A stretch of DNA of 8,555 nt from a bacterium (GTDB lineage Bacteria; UBA3054). Made by a program: the position numbers and the translations under genes. The stretch lies in NCBI GenBank assembly GCA_017538635.1, contig JAFYIM010000441.1:1-8555 (forward strand), given 5' to 3'. Below, one piece after another: positions 1-6,206 of the stretch (positions are counted from its first letter, which is position 1; each line of letters opens with the position of its first letter). The notes under the pieces were generated by a model, which was not told where the DNA came from, did no database searches, and saw only the letters and a program-made list of their open reading frames with translations.

Positions 1-1
1 G

Positions 2-127
2 ACAGCCCCGGCCAAGAAGGCCCCTGCCAAGAAAGCCGCTCCGGCCAAGAAGCCCGCTGCTAAGACGCCCGCTGCCAAAAAGGCCCCGGCCAAAAAGCCC
101 GCTGCCAAGAAGCCGGCCGCCAAGAAG
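2..127 (+). repeat. Degenerate 15-bp coding tandem repeat (PAAKK-type units)
   Basis: The stretch is about eight imperfect copies of a 15-bp unit built around gcc-aag-aag, each encoding a pentapeptide of Ala/Pro plus two Lys (one copy has Lys-Thr). Lys codons alternate between aag and aaa and Ala codons between gcc and gct, so the copies have diverged at silent positions. Repeats of this kind can change copy number by slippage, so tail length may differ between strains. The array may begin left of the window. Confidence 0.6.
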
Positions 128-130
128 TAA
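2..130 (+). CDS. C-terminal tail of a histone H1-like / Lys-Ala-Pro-rich DNA-binding protein (5' partial)
   Basis: Only the last 42 codons are present, read from base 2 and ending in TAA at 128-130. The peptide is almost entirely Ala, Lys and Pro (plus two Thr), in imperfect five-residue units such as PAAKK and APAKK. Such strongly basic, low-complexity tails are known from bacterial histone H1-like proteins and from the C-terminal extensions of some HU proteins, topoisomerases and RNA-binding proteins, where they bind nucleic acid without sequence specificity. The folded N-terminal part lies outside the window, so the family cannot be settled. The other two forward frames give no comparable pattern, and the frame ends just before a good terminator, which supports it being a real gene end. 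Nucleoid association is inferred from composition only. Confidence 0.75.
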   Translation, partial: TAPAKKAPAKKAAPAKKPAAKTPAAKKAPAKKPAAKKPAAKK

Positions 131-148
131 TTAAAAACTTCTTGCAAT

Positions 149-186
149 AAAAAAAGCGCCCCCTCGCAAGAGGAGGCGCTTTTTTT
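149..186. terminator. Bidirectional intrinsic terminator between convergent genes
   Basis: Arms agcgcc (155-160) and ggcgct (175-180) pair, followed inward by cctc/gagg (162-165 with 170-173) across one C/A mismatch, closed by a GCAA tetraloop at 166-169. An A-run (149-154) lies to the left and a T-run (181-186) to the right, so the RNA from either strand has a GC-rich hairpin followed by a U-tract. It lies 18 nt after the plus-strand stop and 16 nt after the stop of the minus-strand peptidase gene, so it can end both converging transcripts. Confidence 0.9.
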
Positions 187-202
187 ATTCGCTCGTTTTA
201 AT

Positions 203-1396
203 TCATTCAGCGAGGTCGAAGAAAAGAAGACCGAGCGCGGTTCCGAAGAGCGGGATCTCGCTTAGCTTGATGTGCTCGCCGGTCTGGTGCGCGGAGCCGT
301 CGTCGTCCTGGCTGTAGCCGAGGGAGGGAATGCCGGCGGCGAGAAGCTGCTTGCAGACGGTCGTGCCGTTCATGCCGAAGAGCACGGCGTCCTTGCCGGT
401 CAATTTCTTCGTGGCTTTCATGGCGGCTTTGCAAAGCCTGCCTTCCGGATCGATCTCGAAAGCTGTCATGTGGTCCGGCATCTCAACGGAGTACGAAGTG
501 CCGGGATATTTTTCGCAGGCTGCTTTGGCAAGACTGTCGGTCCACTCCTTGATCTCTTGAAGATTCCTTTGCGGAGTGTAGCGGATGTCCATCCTGACTT
601 TCGTTTCCTTCGGAATGATGTTGTAGGCGCTGCCGGCTTCAAGGCCTGAAACAGTGAAGGTCGTGGGGCTGAAGTTGGGCTGGTCTTTTTCCTTGAGGAA
701 GCCGATCTTTTCAGAGTAGCTTTCCCTCACGGCGTTGAGGAAAGCGACGGCGGGCCAGATGGAGTTGACGCCGTGATCGGGATAGGCGGCGTGTCCGGCT
801 TTGCCGTGGAAAGTGTATTGGAATCTGAGGAGTCCCTTCTCGCCGTAGGAGAGTTTATAAATGCCGGAGCCTGTATCGGGCACGACGGCGTAATCGGCTT
901 TTATCTTTCCCGTTTCAGTCAGCCAGACCAAGCCGTCGGTGGAACCGACTTCCTCATCAGCGACGGAGGCGAAAAGGAAAGTGCCTTTGAATTTGCCTTC
1001 GTTCTGCTTCAAGAATTTGGCGAGCAGAAAAGCGGAGACCATCGGTCCCTTGTCGTCGCCCACGCCTCTTCCGTAAGCAGTGTCTCCCTCTATCTTGACG
1101 GTGAAGGGATCGTGATCCCAGTCGGGGTTGACAGGGACAACGTCGGCGTGGCAGGGAACGAAAAGAACAGGATGTCCCTCCCCTACTTTCGCGATGAGGT
1201 TGGTGCGCTTGGGAGTTTTCTCAAACGTTTCGTAAGGAATATTCAGTTCGTCGAAATATTTCTTCAGAACGTCGGCCACAAGGTATTCGTTGCCGGGAGG
1301 GTTTACGGTGTTCTTGGAAACGAGTTCTTTTAAGAGCGCTATTCCTTCCTCTTCATGTTCCTTGAAGAATTTTTCCAGTTCCGCTTTCCAGTTCAT
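203..1396 (-). CDS. M20 family zinc metallopeptidase (ArgE/DapE/CPG2-like)
   Basis: The 397-residue protein has the full M20 metal-site pattern: H83 with D85 in the CHADVVP segment, the bridging Asp D114 in GRGVGDDKGP, the catalytic/metal pair E148-E149 in DEEVGS, D174 in PDTGSG, and a C-terminal H370 in SAHQTGEH. A central dimerisation ('lid') domain spans roughly residues 180-300, with the conserved HGKAGHAAYP segment at 197-206. Members hydrolyse amide bonds in dipeptides, N-acyl amino acids or related small substrates in the cytoplasm; substrate cannot be read from sequence, so no symbol is given. No signal peptide is seen. The ATG overlaps the stop of the upstream repeat-protein gene by 4 nt, and a GGAG lies 7 nt before it inside that gene, so translation is probably coupled. 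Length is normal for the family. The enzyme class is secure; whether it acts as peptidase or deacylase is not. Confidence 0.93.
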   Translation of the reverse strand: MNWKAELEKFFKEHEEEGIALLKELVSKNTVNPPGNEYLVADVLKKYFDELNIPYETFEKTPKRTNLIAKVGEGHPVLFVPCHADVVPVNPDWDHDPFTVKIEGDTAYGRGVGDDKGPMVSAFLLAKFLKQNEGKFKGTFLFASVADEEVGSTDGLVWLTETGKIKADYAVVPDTGSGIYKLSYGEKGLLRFQYTFHGKAGHAAYPDHGVNSIWPAVAFLNAVRESYSEKIGFLKEKDQPNFSPTTFTVSGLEAGSAYNIIPKETKVRMDIRYTPQRNLQEIKEWTDSLAKAACEKYPGTSYSVEMPDHMTAFEIDPEGRLCKAAMKATKKLTGKDAVLFGMNGTTVCKQLLAAGIPSLGYSQDDDGSAHQTGEHIKLSEIPLFGTALGLLFFDLAE

Positions 1397-2562
1397 TCTT
1401 CTTCTCCCGCGTTCTCGACCATCTGGGCGGCCTGCGCGCGCAGGGCCTGCTGCTTCAAGGATTCAAAGCTGCCCGGGTTCTCCTTCACAACGTCGTAGTG
1501 ATTTTCGGTAAGGTCTATGCTGCGGCCGGAGTCGGTCGTAACGTTCATGTCGAGCTGACTGGGCGCCTGCATGACGACCTGGAATTTTCTGGGGCCGTAT
1601 TCGAACGGTTCGTCGGAGTTGTAGAACTGAGCCTGCTGTTGCTGCTGCTTGGGATCGATGCCCTGGGCTTTCAGGGCTTCTTCCTTGGCTTTCTGCTGGA
1701 TCTTCATCTGATATTCTTCCTCGATGGCCCTGCGGCGCTCCTTAAGCGCTTCGGGAACGGCTCCGTTCTCCTGCTGAGTCATCTTGCCGCTTTCATCATA
1801 GAAGCGCCAGACGCCGTAGGGAGTGTTGTTGAACAAAAGGCCCTGGGAAGTCATGCGCTCGTCTTCGTCGTAAGCGGACACGATCTGAGATCCTGTCATT
1901 TTGCCGTGCACCACTTCGAATTCCGTCTTGGTCTTGATGTCGTCGCGGTCCTCGTCGTAGTAGGTCTCTTCTCTCTGGCCGAGCAGGACGCCCGCCTTGT
2001 AGGTCGCAATCGTCGTCTTGCCTTTTTCGTCGAGGCGCCACTCGCCGTCTTTCTCGTCGTCTTTGAAGCGGCCGTACCAAAGCTTGTTGCCTTTCGCGTC
2101 ATAGTAGGCTCTTTTGCCTACGCGTTTGCCTTCCTTGAAATCGCCTTCCGTTTCCAGGACGCCGTTGGTGTGCCAGTAAGTCCAGGTGCCTTTGGCGAGG
2201 CCGTCACTGAATTTGCCTTCCGCCTTCTTGACGCCGGCGGGATAAAAGAAGCGCCAGCGGCCGTCCTGCTTTCCTTCGTCATAGGGACCGAAGGATTCCA
2301 CTTTGCCGTTGCTGAAGAAGTTGGTCCAGACTTTGGCGCGATATCCTTCCTTGAAGTAGCCGCAGCTTTTCAAAAAGCCGTTGGGATAGAAGTACTGCCA
2401 GTAGCCGTGGGGTATCTGGCCCGCTTCGCCCTTTACGACGGTGTAGCCGGCGTACTGCAGGTTGCCGTTCGGATAGTAGTCGGTCTTGAGCACGGGCTCG
2501 TCGGCGGCGAAGAGCGAAGTCGCGATCGCCAAGGATAAAATAAGCGCAAAGACTTTTTTCAT
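1393..2562 (-). CDS. Secreted MORN-type repeat protein with coiled-coil and Gln-rich region
   Basis: The 389-residue protein starts with a Sec signal peptide: Lys2-Lys3, a hydrophobic core to about residue 17, and a likely cut after SLFA (19), with no lipobox Cys. Residues 27-267 form about ten units of 21-28 residues of the pattern 'W-x-F/Y-Y-x-x-x-G-x-x-x-x-x-G-x-F/Y-x-x-G-x-x-x-G', typical of the MORN_2 (YwqK-like) family. Repeats 2 to 6 are the clearest; units 7 to 10 are degenerate. Residues 270-300 are charged and probably a coiled coil, followed by a five-Gln run at 306-310. The remainder, 311-389, resembles nothing I recognise. It is expected in the periplasm or at the surface. MORN_2 proteins lack a common proven function; those labelled antitoxins are named by weak association. 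AAGGA lies 6 nt before the ATG. It sits 24 nt after prfB and overlaps the M20 gene by 4 nt, which implies one operon. Confidence 0.85.
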   Translation of the reverse strand: MKKVFALILSLAIATSLFAADEPVLKTDYYPNGNLQYAGYTVVKGEAGQIPHGYWQYFYPNGFLKSCGYFKEGYRAKVWTNFFSNGKVESFGPYDEGKQDGRWRFFYPAGVKKAEGKFSDGLAKGTWTYWHTNGVLETEGDFKEGKRVGKRAYYDAKGNKLWYGRFKDDEKDGEWRLDEKGKTTIATYKAGVLLGQREETYYDEDRDDIKTKTEFEVVHGKMTGSQIVSAYDEDERMTSQGLLFNNTPYGVWRFYDESGKMTQQENGAVPEALKERRRAIEEEYQMKIQQKAKEEALKAQGIDPKQQQQQAQFYNSDEPFEYGPRKFQVVMQAPSQLDMNVTTDSGRSIDLTENHYDVVKENPGSFESLKQQALRAQAAQMVENAGEEE

Positions 2563-2586
2563 ATTCGATCCTTTGATTTATATTTG

Positions 2587-3690
2587 TTAGGAAAGCGTGG
2601 CTGTCGCTCTCAAGTATGCTTCGATGAAGAGGTCTATCTCACCGTCAAGAACGGCGCCGGTGTTGCTGGTCTCAACGTCGGTGCGCAGATCTTTCACCAT
2701 ATTGTAGGGATGCAGAACGTAGGATCTGATCTGGCTCCCCCATTCGATCTTCTGCTTGTTGGCGTAGGCGGTGTTCTGCTTGGAGAGGCGTTCGTTCATC
2801 TCCAGCTGGTAGAGTTTCGCTTTCAGCATCTTCATCGCCTCGGCTTTGTTCTTGAACTGCGAGCGTTCGTTCTGGCAGGATACGACGATGCCACTTGGAA
2901 TGTGCGTGATCCTGATGGCGGATTCCGTCTTGTTGACGTGCTGGCCGCCGGCGCCGGAAGAGCGGTAGGTGTCGATCCTAAGATCCTTCTCGTCGATCAC
3001 GATGTCGATGTCGTCGTCCACTTCCGGAGTGACGTCGATGGAGGCGAACGATGTCTGCCTTCTCTGGTTGGCGTCGAAAGGAGAAATGCGCACAAGGCGG
3101 TGCACGCCGATCTCGGACTTAAGGTAGCCGTAGGCGTACTCGCCGGCAATGTGCAGCGTCACGGATTTGAAACCGGCTTCTTCGCCGTCGAGGAAGTCCT
3201 GGATCTTGCACTTGAAGCCGTGGCGCTCGGCCCAGCGCTCGTACATTCGTTTCAGCATGGCGCACCAGTCGCAGGCTTCCGTGCCGCCGGCGCCGGAATG
3301 GATCGTAAGGTAGGCGTTGTTGTGGTCGGTCTCGCCGTTAAGGGTCTGGTGGAACTCGAACTCGTCGTAGCCGGTCTGCAGCTTCGCAAGTTCGGCCTTC
3401 AGATCGTCGGCCAAGGACTCGTCTTTCTCGGCGTCGGCGAGCTGCAGAAATTCTTCCGTCTCGACCATCAGCTTCTCAAGGGAGCGCGCTTCCGTAGTCA
3501 CTCTCTTAAGCGAGTCCTGTTCCTGAAGGAGCGTCCTGGCTTTCTCGGGATCGTTCCAGAGATCCTGGGCGGAAGTCAGTTCGGAAAGCTCGGCAAGGCG
3601 CTTCTCCTTGTTGTCCAGATCAAGTCCCGCGAAAAGATGCGTAAGGCGGTCGCGGATCTCCGCCAGTTGGTTCTTCTCTATATCGTACAT
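2587..3690 (-). CDS. prfB: Peptide chain release factor 2 (RF2)
   Basis: RF2 reads UAA and UGA in the ribosomal A site and triggers peptidyl-tRNA hydrolysis. The 367-residue protein carries the RF2 codon-recognition tripeptide SPF at 203-205 (RF1 would have PxT), and the catalytic GGQ at 248-250 in SSGAGGQHVNKTESAIR. The helical N-terminal domain 1 (about 1-110) contains the usual DLWNDPEKA segment, and the C-terminus has the expected IRSYVLHPYNMVKDLRT stretch. Residue 247, before GGQ, is Ala, the usual form rather than the Thr of E. coli K-12. The reading frame is continuous: the programmed +1 frameshift site (CUU UGA C) found near codon 26 in many prfB genes is absent, with codons running straight through LTHLFAGLDLDNKEK. 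The ATG is fixed because an in-frame TGA lies 15 nt upstream. The only SD-like bases are AAGG directly before it. It is first in the minus-strand unit. Confidence 0.97.
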   Translation of the reverse strand: MYDIEKNQLAEIRDRLTHLFAGLDLDNKEKRLAELSELTSAQDLWNDPEKARTLLQEQDSLKRVTTEARSLEKLMVETEEFLQLADAEKDESLADDLKAELAKLQTGYDEFEFHQTLNGETDHNNAYLTIHSGAGGTEACDWCAMLKRMYERWAERHGFKCKIQDFLDGEEAGFKSVTLHIAGEYAYGYLKSEIGVHRLVRISPFDANQRRQTSFASIDVTPEVDDDIDIVIDEKDLRIDTYRSSGAGGQHVNKTESAIRITHIPSGIVVSCQNERSQFKNKAEAMKMLKAKLYQLEMNERLSKQNTAYANKQKIEWGSQIRSYVLHPYNMVKDLRTDVETSNTGAVLDGEIDLFIEAYLRATATLS

Positions 3691-3696
3691 ACCTTG

Positions 3697-3705
3697 ATTA
3701 TATCA
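3697..3705 (-). promoter_or_regulatory. Extended -10 promoter element for prfB
   Basis: Read on the minus strand this is TGATATAAT, a perfect TATAAT preceded by the TG-n of an extended -10. No convincing -35 lies 16-18 nt upstream, which is acceptable for extended -10 promoters. Only 6 nt separate TATAAT from the prfB ATG, so the predicted start of transcription falls on or within a base or two of the initiation codon, giving a leaderless or nearly leaderless mRNA. The element is seen directly; its use is inferred. Confidence 0.6.
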
Positions 3706-3763
3706 TATTGCTTCGTACCAAATAAGGCCAAAAACTGACAAACGCAAAGCAAAAGTTGTAGGG

Positions 3764-3801
3764 TTTTGCAAAAAGCTTGCCATAGAGGGTATCTTTTGCA
3801 A
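3764..3801. repeat. TTTTGCAA repeat pair, one copy a perfect 10-bp palindrome, in the prfB-comEC divergent region
   Basis: TTTTGCAAAA at 3764-3773 is a perfect palindrome. TTTTGCAA recurs at 3794-3801, exactly 30 bp downstream, about three helical turns, and an inverted half (GCAAAA) lies at 3749-3754. This spacing on one DNA face between divergent genes is how a dimeric repressor or activator could bind. The bases are AT-rich and the motif is short, so chance is a serious alternative. No known regulator is assigned. Confidence 0.3.
3785..3788 (+). promoter_or_regulatory. Ribosome binding site favouring a TTG start of comEC
   Basis: GAGG lies 7 nt before the in-frame TTG at 3796-3798, a near-ideal spacing. 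The first in-frame ATG (3811) is 22 nt from it and has no SD of its own, and the earlier TTG at 3766 also lacks one. This decides in favour of 3796, although an unled ATG start at 3811 remains possible. Confidence 0.5.
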
Positions 3802-6132
3802 CAATGGGCCATGATCACGCCATTTTTGTTCATCCTGACGGGGACGCTTTCCGGCATACTCATGTCGGAACTTTCCTCCCCAATTCCCTTATGGCTGCTT
3901 CTTGCCCTGGCCTTCCTCTTTTTTCTTGCAAGTTATTTTGTCCTGCGGCAAAAAAACAGGTTCACGCAATGCATGGTCATCTATCTGGGAGGGATCGTGG
4001 GCGGGCTTGTGAACTACCGCTCGGTGGACAGACTGGCGAACAGCAACACGGAGGAAAAGATCCTGCGCTGCGAATTGCTGCATGACGCATTCTGGCACGG
4101 CGGCGAGGAGGGTAGAAAATTCTACTCCAGGCTGGAAGTTAAAACGGGAGAGGAAAAACTTCTGCTCTCGCTCTACTCCGCAAAGCAAATAGACCTGAAA
4201 GCCGGCGCAAAGATAGAAGCGAAAGTAAAGCTTCGTCCTTTTAAAGGCAAGGACGCTCCCGGCTGCTTCGACAGGAAGAGCTATTACGCCAGGCGCAACA
4301 TTTATCGCGAAGGAAAGATAAAGGGAAAATACATAACCGTTGACAGAAGCGCTGCGGAAAAAACTTCCCTTATGAGAAGGCTGCATGAAAAGGCTTATTT
4401 TGCCCTGCAAAGCGAAAAGTATCCCAACGCCGCCCTGCTTTTGAGGCTGATGCTTTTGGGAAGCGACGAAACTCTGCCCTCTTCTCTGAAGAAAGGCTTA
4501 AGGAAGAGCGGCGTGGCGCACATCCTCGCTGTCTCGGGATTGCACATCGGGCTTATCAGCGGAGTCTGGCTTATGCTGCTTCGTGCTTTCGGTGTTTCCA
4601 GGCTCGCTTTAGATCTTCCCCTTCTGCCTTTCCTCTGGTTTTATGTGCTCTTTTTGGGCGACCGTCCTTCCGTTCTCAGGGCGGTCATTCTTATGACTTT
4701 GATCGTGCTTGGCAGAGTCTTCAACAAGGCGACGCTCTCTTTGCACTTCCTTGCGGTGGCGGCCTGGCTCTACGCGATCATCTCGCCGAAACAGATCTTC
4801 TCCTATTCCTCGCTGCTCTCCTTTTCGGCGACCGCGGCGCTGCTCATTCTTTTGCCCGCTATCGCCGCGAAACTGGAGGAAAAAAGAGAAGGGCTTAGCT
4901 TTTCTAAAAAAGCCAAGCTTTTCATCAAAGAGTATTTCGTTCAAAGCCTGAAGATAACTTTCTGCGTAACCATCTTCACGCTTCCCATTATCCTTGCCAT
5001 GCTGCATATGGTGACGCCTTTGGGATTTTTGATGAACATGATCATCATTCCCTTGTGCGCTATCCTTCTTTCCGCCGGGCTCTGGCGCCTTGCCGTCTTC
5101 TACGTTTTGCCGACATCGCTCTCCTCCCTCTTTTACGACCAGGCGCTTTGCGTTTGGGAAAGGTTCATGCCGCTCGTCGCTTCATTCGGAGATTCTCCGT
5201 ACCTTACCCTGAACGTTCCTCCCTTCTCCCTAACGACCGTTCTCGCCTATTATCTCGCCATCGGCTTTTTCGCGCTGCACGCCAAAACGCAAATCAGATC
5301 ATATAGGGACGCGTTCCTCTGCCTGCTGCTGTTCTTGTGCTTCAGAGCGTTCAAGCCGCCCGTCTTAGACGACGCTCTCAAAATAACCGCCCTCGACGTC
5401 GGCCAGGGTGACTGCTTCGTGATGCGCTCCGACTTGGGCCAGCTCTTTGTTATGGACTGCGGACGCTCAATGGGCAGTTCCAGCAAGGGCGAAACGGTCG
5501 TCGTCCCCTACCTCCGCAATCTTGGCTTGCAGAAGATCGACTGCCTCTACATCTCGCACTATGACGACGACCATATGGGAGGCGCCAGGGACATAATCAG
5601 CGAGATCAGGACTAAAACGATCGTCGCCCCGCCGTACCTACATTCCGAAACGAACGGCTGGGAGCTTAGATTTCAGGCGGAAAAGCTAGGCGTAAAGTGG
5701 GTTACCCTTACAAAAGGCTGCAAATTCGGCAATTCCCTGGCGCTCTGGCCGCCAAATGACCCCCTTCCCCCCACCAGCAATTCCCGCTCCCTGGTCCTTC
5801 TGACGCCTTTTAAGGGGTACTTCCTTATGTGGACCGGCGATCTGCCCCAAACCTGCGAATATGACCTTCTGAGGGGCTTGGAGGGCGGCCTCCCGCCCGT
5901 AGCCGTCTATAAGATCCCCCATCACGGCTCAAGTTCGGCCGGAAGCGAATGGTTTTTGGCCAAACTGAAGCCGGAAATATCGCTCCTTTCGGTCGGTCCA
6001 AATCCCTATGGTCATCCGCACAAGAGACTTATGGAAAAATATGCGCGTTTCGGCTACAAGGTCTTGAGGACGGATGAGCTTGGAACTTACACGCTTATCC
6101 TGAGGGAGACCGGCAAAACGCCTCAAAATTGA
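3796..6132 (+). CDS. comEC: ComEC/Rec2 family DNA-uptake channel protein
   Basis: ComEC forms the inner-membrane channel that brings single-stranded DNA into the cell during transformation. With the TTG start the protein is 778 residues. Order: two or three membrane helices in about 7-75, a soluble OB-like (DUF4131-type) region at about 80-190, the polytopic competence domain at about 210-520 with the signature AHILAVSGLHIG near 241-252, then a metallo-beta-lactamase-like domain at about 528-770. That domain keeps the HxDxDH metal motif (HYDDDH, 588-593), the TGD at 680-682, HHGSS at 709-713 and GHPH at 739-742, so a metal-dependent nuclease role, as proposed for other ComEC proteins, remains possible. 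The length is typical and no frameshift is seen. It stands alone and divergent from prfB, with no ComEA or ComF beside it; the next gene has its own promoter overlapping the comEC stop. Natural competence cannot be concluded, as ComEC also occurs in species not known to transform. Confidence 0.94.
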   Translation: MQQWAMITPFLFILTGTLSGILMSELSSPIPLWLLLALAFLFFLASYFVLRQKNRFTQCMVIYLGGIVGGLVNYRSVDRLANSNTEEKILRCELLHDAFWHGGEEGRKFYSRLEVKTGEEKLLLSLYSAKQIDLKAGAKIEAKVKLRPFKGKDAPGCFDRKSYYARRNIYREGKIKGKYITVDRSAAEKTSLMRRLHEKAYFALQSEKYPNAALLLRLMLLGSDETLPSSLKKGLRKSGVAHILAVSGLHIGLISGVWLMLLRAFGVSRLALDLPLLPFLWFYVLFLGDRPSVLRAVILMTLIVLGRVFNKATLSLHFLAVAAWLYAIISPKQIFSYSSLLSFSATAALLILLPAIAAKLEEKREGLSFSKKAKLFIKEYFVQSLKITFCVTIFTLPIILAMLHMVTPLGFLMNMIIIPLCAILLSAGLWRLAVFYVLPTSLSSLFYDQALCVWERFMPLVASFGDSPYLTLNVPPFSLTTVLAYYLAIGFFALHAKTQIRSYRDAFLCLLLFLCFRAFKPPVLDDALKITALDVGQGDCFVMRSDLGQLFVMDCGRSMGSSSKGETVVVPYLRNLGLQKIDCLYISHYDDDHMGGARDIISEIRTKTIVAPPYLHSETNGWELRFQAEKLGVKWVTLTKGCKFGNSLALWPPNDPLPPTSNSRSLVLLTPFKGYFLMWTGDLPQTCEYDLLRGLEGGLPPVAVYKIPHHGSSSAGSEWFLAKLKPEISLLSVGPNPYGHPHKRLMEKYARFGYKVLRTDELGTYTLILRETGKTPQN

Positions 6133-6157
6133 CAGCAAGAGGGCAAAAAGGTATCAT
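6129..6157 (+). promoter_or_regulatory. Sigma70-type promoter for the prs unit
   Basis: A perfect -35 TTGACA (6129-6134) and a -10 TATCAT (6152-6157, five of six consensus bases) are separated by exactly 17 nt. Transcription should start near 6164, giving a leader of about 43 nt before the prs ATG at 6207. The comEC stop TGA (6130-6132) lies inside the -35 box. No terminator is seen between comEC and prs, so some readthrough from comEC is also likely. Confidence 0.8.
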
Positions 6158-6206
6158 ATGGGTTGTGTGTTCAATCCTCTTAAACCCTAAAAACCGCGAG
6201 TGATTT

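Noticed and set aside
773..1333. A 186-codon plus-strand open frame opposite the M20 peptidase gene
   Set aside because: Antisense shadow of a gene with intact catalytic motifs; no independent support.
1498..2538. A 346-codon plus-strand open frame opposite the repeat-protein gene
   Set aside because: It mirrors the MORN repeats as an antisense shadow (repetitive Phe/Val/Leu stretches) and has no credible RBS or domain.
1393..2562. The MORN_2 repeat protein as a toxin-antitoxin antitoxin
   Set aside because: YwqK-like proteins are often labelled antitoxins, but this one has a signal peptide, ten repeats and no small toxin gene beside it; its neighbours are prfB and a metallopeptidase.
2584..3738. 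A 384-codon plus-strand open frame opposite prfB
   Set aside because: It lies wholly antisense to a certain RF2 gene, and its Val/Gly/Leu/Phe-rich composition is what the reverse of that gene's codon bias produces. No motif, start signal or family resemblance.
3691..3795. A riboswitch or structured RNA in the prfB-comEC gap
   Set aside because: The gap is about 105 nt and AT-rich. The only stem is the short GCAAAA/TTTTGC pair (3749-3769) with a 9-nt loop and no terminator-like U-run, too weak to call.
6158..6206. A regulatory leader (attenuator or riboswitch) before prs
   Set aside because: The predicted leader is only about 43 nt and shows no stable hairpin or leader peptide.
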